Positions 1-4,954 of a stretch of DNA of 8,723 bases are shown one piece after another (position 1 is the first letter of the stretch; each line of letters starts with the position of its first letter). Under the pieces are notes generated by a model. It searched no databases and was not told the DNA's origin. It worked only from the letters and a program-made list of their open reading frames with translations. Position numbers and translations under genes: made by a program. The stretch is from the NCBI GenBank assembly GCA_017618495.1, contig JAFZUD010000090.1, positions 1-8,723 on the forward strand. Reading direction: 5' to 3'. The stretch comes from Bacilli bacterium. Its GTDB lineage: Bacteria > Bacillota_I > Bacilli_A > RFN20 > CAG-826.

Positions 1-268
1 CGCCATCGTCATCTATTGTATCTTCCTGTTCAGCGAGCTTGGACACTGAGATCGAGTTTGCTTTCAAATAAATTCCACCGGCATAACAGATTTCTTCATT
101 GAGATAAACGTTTGTGTCTTTTTTGTCGGTATAAACGGATTTTGAATACCAGGTGTTGATGAGGCAAGTACCAAGCAATAAAACAACCACTAGTGCAGAA
201 ATAAGTCTAGCTTTCCAACCAAAGGAAACCTCGTGGTCTCCATAAATCTCCATCAATTTTTTACACAT
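1..268 (-). CDS. Hypothetical single-pass membrane protein, N-terminal part (C-terminus outside window)
   Basis: An open frame of 89 codons starts at ATG 268-266 and is still open at the window edge, so the gene is partial at its 3' end. An in-frame TAA lies three codons upstream of the ATG, which fixes the 5' limit; Met6 is a possible alternative start. No convincing Shine-Dalgarno precedes either. The protein has a short charged N-terminus (MCKKLMEIYGDHEVSFGWKAR), a hydrophobic segment at about residues 22-40 (LISALVVVLLLGTCLINTW), then a polar, presumably extracytoplasmic region starting YSKSVYTDKKD. That region contains a beta-like stretch (NVYLNEEICYAGGIYLKANS) and ends in an acidic patch. 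I do not recognise the family. Secreted beta-sandwich domains of the DUF4352 kind begin in a similar way, but this is a guess. It lies 127 bases downstream of apbE on the same strand and is probably a separate unit. Confidence 0.6.
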   Translation of the reverse strand, partial: MCKKLMEIYGDHEVSFGWKARLISALVVVLLLGTCLINTWYSKSVYTDKKDTNVYLNEEICYAGGIYLKANSISVSKLAEQEDTIDDDG

Positions 269-315
269 ATGGACGTTTTAGCTTATATGCCCATCAAAAT
301 TCAATACTAAACGCA

Positions 316-337
316 CAAAAACTTCATAAAGTATGAA
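316..337 (-). terminator. Possible weak terminator after apbE
   Basis: On the minus strand a perfect 6-bp inverted repeat, TTCATA and TATGAA around a 3-base loop (337-323), is followed by G and five T (321-317). It sits about 60 bases past the apbE stop and is the only hairpin plus T-run I see between apbE and the next gene. The stem is almost all A/T, so it would be a weak terminator. It could instead be an operator for the downstream gene. Confidence 0.35.
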
Positions 338-395
338 AATTGTTTTGCCAGCCTGTTTTTAGTGCATTTCAGACAGAGACTATTTGCCGTCTTTT

Positions 396-1373
396 CTATT
401 GCTTATTGGTTTCTCCGCTAAGGAGTTCAAAGCCTTCGCTCACAAACGATAAGGAACAAACGCCTTGTTCGCTGTCGTATATCGCGTATTTGATGTTTTC
501 CTTTTTGGCGATGTCTTCTCTTTCTTCTTCATTCATGAAGATGAAAGCGGTCGCTAAAGCGTCTCCTTTGGTTCCGTTTCTCCCTACGAGGACGGTTTCA
601 TGGGTTTTACCTGCTAAAGCGCTGCCGGTCTTTGGGTTGATGAGGTGAGAATAATATTCATGATTTACATATTCGCGATGCTGCTCATCCATGCCGGAAG
701 TTGAGACAGTTATGTCTTTCACCATGAAATAATGGAGACCGTGTCTTACTGACACATTGAAGTCCTCGTTTCCTGGTTTGCTTCCTAAAAGGATGCTTGA
801 GGCGCCTGCGCTCACAAGGTAATTGTCCGTCTTGTCTTTGACGTATTCGTATAGGGAATCAATGATATATCCCTTGCAAATCCCGCTTAAATCGATGTCA
901 GCGGTACCATTAATGGTGACCTTATTCCCCTCAAAAGAAAGAGATGAGGAATTGATCTCTTCAAGGTGAGCGGATATCTCCTCATCGCTGAGCGGGGTGT
1001 CTCTCTTTTCGTTGATGAAGGCCATCCAATCATTTGAGAGTTTCCCCATAAGAGGGTTGAAGTACCCGTCTGTTTCTTCTTGGACTTCCACTGCCGTTTT
1101 TAAGCAAGAAAGAAGGTCATCGCTGACGGTGAGGGTTCTTTCATGGTTGAGCTTATATAACTCCGTTCCTTCTTTGTAAGGATCGAAGATGTTCTCAAGC
1201 TTGTCGACTTTCTCCTTGAGCTCTTTGGCGATTTTCCCTTCTTGGTAGTCCGTATATTGAAAGAAGGTATCGCACTGGAAGGCGGTTATCTTTGAGGCGG
1301 CCATCGAGCAAGAGGCCAAACAAAAAGAAACCCCTATAAGGCTTAGAAGTATCTTTTTGAGGTTTCTTTTCAT
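396..1373 (-). CDS. apbE: FAD:protein FMN transferase, lipoprotein (ApbE)
   Basis: ApbE moves FMN from FAD onto a Thr of target proteins such as RnfG and RnfD, outside the membrane. The 325-residue product starts with a lipoprotein signal (basic MKRNLKK, hydrophobic core, lipobox LASC, lipidated Cys22). The catalytic domain follows: an FDPYKEGTELYKLN segment (63-76, family form fS.Y...Sel..lN), TDGYFNPLMGKLSNDW (101-116), DLSGICKGYIID (161-172), SAGASS in place of the usual nlGG (188-193), TSG (225-227), HLINPKTG (243-250) and GDALATAF (270-277), which supplies the metal-binding Asp. Length is normal. The start was chosen because MKRNL begins a clean lipoprotein signal; the open frame extends upstream to 1607, but that part overlaps rnfB and encodes no signal. 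The gene begins 4 bases after the rnfB stop and shows no Shine-Dalgarno, so translational coupling is likely. Being last in the rnf operon fits flavinylation of Rnf subunits. Confidence 0.95.
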   Translation of the reverse strand: MKRNLKKILLSLIGVSFCLASCSMAASKITAFQCDTFFQYTDYQEGKIAKELKEKVDKLENIFDPYKEGTELYKLNHERTLTVSDDLLSCLKTAVEVQEETDGYFNPLMGKLSNDWMAFINEKRDTPLSDEEISAHLEEINSSSLSFEGNKVTINGTADIDLSGICKGYIIDSLYEYVKDKTDNYLVSAGASSILLGSKPGNEDFNVSVRHGLHYFMVKDITVSTSGMDEQHREYVNHEYYSHLINPKTGSALAGKTHETVLVGRNGTKGDALATAFIFMNEEEREDIAKKENIKYAIYDSEQGVCSLSFVSEGFELLSGETNKQ

Positions 1374-1377
1374 TTTG

Positions 1378-1704
1378 TTAGATGGTTGGGACGTTGGTCT
1401 TTCCGTCTTTGTCAGGATGGGTGGAAAGATAAGCGATGATTGGGTCGTAGTTCTTGTCTTTCTTGCCGGCTTTGCAAAGAGAGACTTTCTTGGCGGTTCC
1501 GTTGACGAGGGCTTCTGCCATATCGTGGCAACCAGCGTATCCGCAGGCGCCGCAGTTATAGTGAGGGAGCATGTCTTCCACTTCTTTGATGCGAGGATCT
1601 TCCTCAACGTGGAAGAATTTGGCGGCCAAGGCTAAAAGAAGACCGAGGACGGCTCCTAGGCCAAGCATTAATAAGAATGCCCATAATACGGTGAGATATT
1701 CCAT
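1378..1704 (-). CDS. rnfB: Short RnfB: TM helix plus one 4Fe-4S (Fes) domain, no ferredoxin domains
   Basis: The 108-residue product has one TM helix (about 5-28), a charged linker and a Fes-type 4Fe-4S motif with Cys51, Cys54, Cys59 and Cys77 (CGACGYAGC, then about 17 residues to the last Cys). These match the N-terminal part of RnfB. Usual RnfB continues into two or more ferredoxin-type CxxCxxCxxxCP cluster domains; here the protein ends 31 residues after Cys77 with a polar tail. This does not look like a frameshift: the stop is followed after 4 bases by the apbE start and its signal peptide, and no ferredoxin motif is left in any frame. The positive residues after the helix place the cluster on the cytoplasmic side. 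An AGGAGG at the end of the upstream small gene is about 14 bases from the ATG, rather far. RnfB normally accepts electrons from ferredoxin, so this form must do so through a single cluster or with another partner. Confidence 0.88.
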   Translation of the reverse strand: MEYLTVLWAFLLMLGLGAVLGLLLALAAKFFHVEEDPRIKEVEDMLPHYNCGACGYAGCHDMAEALVNGTAKKVSLCKAGKKDKNYDPIIAYLSTHPDKDGKTNVPTI

Positions 1705-1713
1705 AATGAGTCT

Positions 1714-1920
1714 TTATTCCTCCTTTTGTTCTTTGTGACGTTCCTTGTATATCATGCAGCCTTCGACGTCACAGTCTTCGCAGTTCTTCGGTCCGATCTT
1801 GAGCTTCTCACAGCCCTTAGGGGCTGGGGTTCTCATATATATGACGAAGGAAACGACAAAGACGATAAGAAGGGCGACGATAGTGATGATGGCGATGATG
1901 AACGCGGTTCTTTGGTCCAT
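1714..1920 (-). CDS. Small TM protein with four Cys, NqrM-like or mini-RnfB-like (putative)
   Basis: A 68-residue protein between rnfA and rnfB. One TM helix spans about residues 6-28 (IIAIITIVALLIVFVVSFVIY), followed by a cytoplasmic tail with Cys37, Cys47, Cys50 and Cys55 (PKGCEKL, then NCEDCDVEGC) and a charged end rich in Lys and Glu. Its place inside the operon, 3 bases after rnfA and 9 before rnfB, argues that it is real and works with Rnf. The layout (TM helix, K-G-C-x-x-L, then a Cys cluster) recalls NqrM, the small protein needed for maturation of the metal site between NqrD and NqrE, which are homologues of RnfE and RnfA. Equally, CxxCxxxxC has the same spacing as the first three Cys of the neighbouring RnfB, so it could be an extra cluster subunit. 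Start: an in-frame TAA (the rnfA stop) lies one codon upstream. The nearest GGAGGA is about 15 bases away. Confidence 0.8.
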   Translation of the reverse strand: MDQRTAFIIAIITIVALLIVFVVSFVIYMRTPAPKGCEKLKIGPKNCEDCDVEGCMIYKERHKEQKEE

Positions 1921-1923
1921 AGG

Positions 1924-2511
1924 TTAACCAACCATTCCTCCGAATCCCATGAAGGCCATGGCCATGAGAGCGGCGACGATAAGGGCGATAGGAACGCCTT
2001 TCATGGCTTTAGGGATGTTATAGCCATTCATCCTCTCTCTCATGCAGGCGAAGAGGACGATGACGACAAGGAAACCGATTGAGGTTCCTAGTCCATTAGC
2101 AAGGCTAGTCAAGAAGTCGAGCTGGGAGTCGCTGTTGGTTTGGACGACGCCCAGGACTGCGCAGTTGGTGGTGATGAGCGGGAGATAGATGCCAAGGGTC
2201 TTGTAGAGAGATGGGCTGGTCTTCTTGATGAAGAGGCCGACGATCTGAACAAGGGAAGCGATGACAAGGATGTAGACGAGAGTGTCTAAGAATGGGATTC
2301 CCGCTGGAACGAGAACATAGAAATAGAGAGGATAACAGACAAGCGTTGCCATCATGATGACGAAGGTGACGGCCAAACCCATCGAGAAAGCGGATTTGAC
2401 TTTGTTGCCAACACCGATGAAGGAGCAGATGCCATAGAAACGGCTGAGGACGACGTTATCGATGAGCATGTAGCTCACGATGGCGAGGATGAAAGAAACG
2501 ATCATTTCCAT
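1924..2511 (-). CDS. rnfA: Rnf complex membrane subunit RnfA
   Basis: A 195-residue, highly hydrophobic protein with about six TM helices, the usual length for RnfA/NqrE. Family landmarks are DNVVLSRFYGICSFIGVG (18-35; usual form NNPVL...lGiCpflGV) with Cys29, and LPLITTNCAVLG (110-121) with Cys117. In the homologous NqrD/NqrE pair, Cys from both proteins hold an iron or iron-sulfur centre in the middle of the membrane; that role here is inferred from homology. RnfA pairs with RnfE in inverted topology. The ATG overlaps the rnfE TAA by one base (TAATG), and GGAGGT lies 8 bases upstream, so the start is secure. The first helix motif has Asp-Asn in place of the common Asn-Asn, a mild divergence. 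Confidence 0.96.
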   Translation of the reverse strand: MEMIVSFILAIVSYMLIDNVVLSRFYGICSFIGVGNKVKSAFSMGLAVTFVIMMATLVCYPLYFYVLVPAGIPFLDTLVYILVIASLVQIVGLFIKKTSPSLYKTLGIYLPLITTNCAVLGVVQTNSDSQLDFLTSLANGLGTSIGFLVVIVLFACMRERMNGYNIPKAMKGVPIALIVAALMAMAFMGFGGMVG

Positions 2512-3275
2512 TATTTGGCACCTCCTGCTAAGGCCGCTTTAGCGGCAAGTTCCGCTTTGGCAGCTTCTTTGGCGGCTTTCTCTTTGGCTTTCTCCACTGC
2601 TTTCTTGTGATTGGTGATGGCCGCCATCACAGCGAGTATTAGGCCAAGGACGATGAACGCACCGGCTGGGTTCTGGAAGATGGAGATGGAGAAGTCATAT
2701 AAAGGATCGCCATGAGCGTCAAGGACGGTGCTCTTAAGGATTGGAAGGGTGAGAGGATCGCCAAAGAAATTGAAGACCTTTCCGATGGTGAGGGTTCCTA
2801 AGCCCAAGACCTCACGGATGATGCCCATAAGGGAGATGGCCCAGGTGTAGCCGATGCCGTTTCCGCATCCATCGAGGAAGGAATCGAAGACACCGTTTTG
2901 TCCGGCAAAAGCCTCACTTCTACCAAGGACGATGCAGTTGACGACAAGAAGGGAGAGGAAGACGCCAAGAGAACTATAGAGTTCTGGGAGGAAGGCTTCC
3001 GCGAACATCTTGACGATGGTGACGAATGTGGCGATGACGACGATATAACATGGGGTTTTGATTTCTTCTGGGATGAGTTTTCTCAAAAGAGAGACAATCA
3101 CGTTGGAAGAAACAAGAACGAAGGTGAAAAGTAAACCCATGCCGAAAGCGGTCTCGAGCGACTTAGTTACTGCCAAGGCAGGGCAAAGGCCTAGGATCTG
3201 AACGAGAAGAGGGTTCTCTTTGAGGATGCCGTTAAGGAAGGACTCTTTATGCTGTCCGCGTTTGATTTTGTCCAT
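2511..3275 (-). CDS. rnfE: Rnf complex membrane subunit RnfE
   Basis: A 254-residue RnfE/NqrD-family protein with about six TM helices. Landmarks are ENPLLVQILGLCPALAVT (20-37) with Cys31, and LLVVNCIVLGRSEAFA (109-124) with Cys114. These are the counterparts of the RnfA cysteines and are expected to share the membrane metal centre. REVLGLGTL (154-162) is another family signature. The ATG at 3275 was chosen over one 12 codons upstream because it follows the rnfG stop by 2 bases and has AGGAGG about 10 bases upstream; the upstream ATG would lie inside rnfG. After the last helix the protein carries a roughly 30-residue Lys/Ala/Glu tail (224-254: KKAVEKAKEKAAKEAAKAEL and on), probably a cytoplasmic helix, longer than the end of typical RnfE proteins. 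Confidence 0.96.
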   Translation of the reverse strand: MDKIKRGQHKESFLNGILKENPLLVQILGLCPALAVTKSLETAFGMGLLFTFVLVSSNVIVSLLRKLIPEEIKTPCYIVVIATFVTIVKMFAEAFLPELYSSLGVFLSLLVVNCIVLGRSEAFAGQNGVFDSFLDGCGNGIGYTWAISLMGIIREVLGLGTLTIGKVFNFFGDPLTLPILKSTVLDAHGDPLYDFSISIFQNPAGAFIVLGLILAVMAAITNHKKAVEKAKEKAAKEAAKAELAAKAALAGGAK

Positions 3276-3277
3276 GC

Positions 3278-3844
3278 TTATTTGGCCTCCTCTCCATAGA
3301 ATGCGGTCCAATGGGCAAGCGCTTCATCGCACTGCTCCTTGACCGTTTTCGCACCGTAGGTGGCGCCGCACTTGACATCGGCTAAGTCAGTGAGATAGCC
3401 GTTGTTGTATTTGTTGATGTAATTGTCTTCTAGGGTTGGTCCATAAGACTCGGTGTTGGTGACGACATACATCTGTTCGACTTTACCTCCACCTACGGCA
3501 ATAAGGAGATCAACCTGACCATAGGCGTTTTTGCCGCTTGTGTTATAGACATAGTGACGAACGTTTTCCCCGTTTTCTTTCCATTCAACGTGGTATACCT
3601 CGTTGATATGCGGGAATCTCACAGCATCGAACTCAGGTTCGTATTTCTCATCGTCAGGCGCAAGGAAGACATGGATGCCATAACCTGTCACTTGCGGATA
3701 GAGTTTGGAGATTCCATCGCTGATCTTCTTTTCCCTGTTGACTTGAATGAAGCCATACGTAGCAAGGTTCGTTAAGCCTATAAGAAGAGCGGATCCACTG
3801 GCGATCGTGGCGAGGGTTAAGGAGACTTTCAAATACTTGTTCAT
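3278..3844 (-). CDS. rnfG: Rnf complex FMN-binding subunit RnfG
   Basis: A 188-residue protein: one N-terminal TM helix (about 8-28), then an extracytoplasmic FMN-binding domain. RnfG carries FMN bound through a phosphoester to Thr, attached by ApbE. The acceptor motif is DVKCGAT (156-162), matching the Dxx(s/t)gAT pattern apart from Cys159 in the usual Ser/Thr place, so Thr162 is the predicted acceptor. Downstream, GAKTV replaces the more usual S-S-x-a-v. The segment VDLLIAVGGGKVEQMYVVTN (111-130) and the ESYGPTLEDNYINKY that follows are typical of the FMN_bind fold (g.I.~v.v..~~ETpG). The start ATG overlaps the rnfD stop (ATGA) and has GGAGG 9 bases upstream, which settles it against an upstream ATG inside rnfD. 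Confidence 0.95.
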   Translation of the reverse strand: MNKYLKVSLTLATIASGSALLIGLTNLATYGFIQVNREKKISDGISKLYPQVTGYGIHVFLAPDDEKYEPEFDAVRFPHINEVYHVEWKENGENVRHYVYNTSGKNAYGQVDLLIAVGGGKVEQMYVVTNTESYGPTLEDNYINKYNNGYLTDLADVKCGATYGAKTVKEQCDEALAHWTAFYGEEAK

Positions 3845-4944
3845 AAAGCAAAACCTCCAGCAAAAACCGTCCAGATCACGATGGCAAGGGCCGCGACTGG
3901 GATGGCGATACAAAGGATGATGTCCTTCTTCTTCCAGACCTCGCTTGACCATTTCGGATAGTCGAAGAGAGGCGCTAAGCAGTTAGCGATGAGGATGCCA
4001 TATCCAACGCCCTCAGGAAGGGCGGCGAAGTGACGGATGAAGAAGGCGGCGATGGCAGCAGACATGCCGTAGAGCACTCTGCTTGGAGTGGTTATTGGCA
4101 TGGTGACTGGGTCAGTGACCATGTAGACGGCACCAAAGAGGAAACCACCGGCAAGGAGATGGGAAAGAACCCATTCCCCATATGAAGGGATGTTCCCACC
4201 GCGTGGAAGGGTCACTGTTAGACCGCCGGCAAGGGTGAGGATGGCGAAGGTGCCGATATAAGCGACGACGACTTTCCAGTCGGCCACTCTCTTGATGAGG
4301 AGATAGGCTAAGCCAAGAAGGATGGCGATCTTGCAGGTTTCACCAAGGGTTCCTGGGACGTTGCCGATGAAGAGATCGAGAATGCCATAGTCCCCTCCTG
4401 CTAAGTAGGTTGGGCTGACGGCGACCTCGGTGACACCGGCGAACGGGGCGGTGTAATACATCGTTCCGCCGAAGCAGACTTTGGCGAAGACCATGCCGAC
4501 GGCGGCAGGGTTGAAAAGGTTGTTGCCGTTTCCGCCAAAGAGAAGTTTGCCGAAGGTGATGCCAGCGGCAGCGCCGATCATAAGGGCGTACCAGCTAGTG
4601 CTAGCAGGAAGAATCATCGCGAAGATGAGGGCGCTGACCAAAGCGGCCAAGAAGTTGCTCATCCTGTATGAGGCGATTCCGTATTTGAACCTTTCGACCA
4701 ATGAGTGTTTCTGTAGATCTACCGGCATCGGATGGGTGACGAGGACGAAGATGAGCTCGGCAAGTTCCATCACGGCGACGGAGATAAGAACGTTTTTAGT
4801 CGCGCCTAAAGGCCAGGCGATGAAGGAGAAGACGACGACTGGGAGAAGAGCGATGACGACGTCGAGAAGCATCCCGACGAGGTTATCTTTCCTCCTCACG
4901 TGAGGAGCGCTTTCCTTGATGATTGTGATTGTTTGGTTATCCAT
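3841..4944 (-). CDS. rnfD: Rnf complex membrane subunit RnfD, with altered flavinylation motif
   Basis: A 367-residue polytopic protein of the RnfD/NqrB family, the main membrane subunit thought to form the ion path and to hold FMN. Landmarks are SAPHVRRKDNLVGMLLDVVI (12-31), GNGNNLFNPAAVGMVF (138-153), LFIGNVPGTLGETCKIAILL (191-210) and VTDPVTMPITTPSRVLYG (276-293). Between the second and third, where the family usually has a flavinylation motif of the kind D-x-x-S/T-G/S-A-T-P-L, this protein reads EVAVSPTYL (173-181): the Thr (179) is kept but Asp and the G-A pair are not. Two ATGs compete; 4944 was chosen because GAGG lies 7 bases upstream, whereas for the ATG at 4950 the same site touches the start codon. 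The gene starts 10 bases after the rnfC stop and overlaps rnfG by 4 bases. Confidence 0.95.
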   Translation of the reverse strand: MDNQTITIIKESAPHVRRKDNLVGMLLDVVIALLPVVVFSFIAWPLGATKNVLISVAVMELAELIFVLVTHPMPVDLQKHSLVERFKYGIASYRMSNFLAALVSALIFAMILPASTSWYALMIGAAAGITFGKLLFGGNGNNLFNPAAVGMVFAKVCFGGTMYYTAPFAGVTEVAVSPTYLAGGDYGILDLFIGNVPGTLGETCKIAILLGLAYLLIKRVADWKVVVAYIGTFAILTLAGGLTVTLPRGGNIPSYGEWVLSHLLAGGFLFGAVYMVTDPVTMPITTPSRVLYGMSAAIAAFFIRHFAALPEGVGYGILIANCLAPLFDYPKWSSEVWKKKDIILCIAIPVAALAIVIWTVFAGGFAL

Positions 4945-4954
4945 AAGCATTCCT

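Noticed and set aside
1378..1500. Frameshift in rnfB hiding a ferredoxin domain
   Set aside because: No CxxCxxCxxxC motif occurs in any frame after Cys77; the following DNA is the apbE signal peptide.
1374..1607. Upstream extension of the apbE frame to an ATG at 1607
   Set aside because: The added 78 residues overlap rnfB, show no signal or domain, and would bury the clear lipoprotein signal that starts at 1373.
3845..3952. ATG at 3952 as the rnfG start
   Set aside because: It lies inside rnfD without a ribosome site; the ATG at 3844 has GGAGG at 9 bases and the standard ATGA overlap.
4795..4806. LGAT (RnfD residues 46-49) as an alternative flavinylation site
   Set aside because: It lacks the Asp six residues before Thr and lies in an N-terminal loop far from the position used in RnfD/NqrB.
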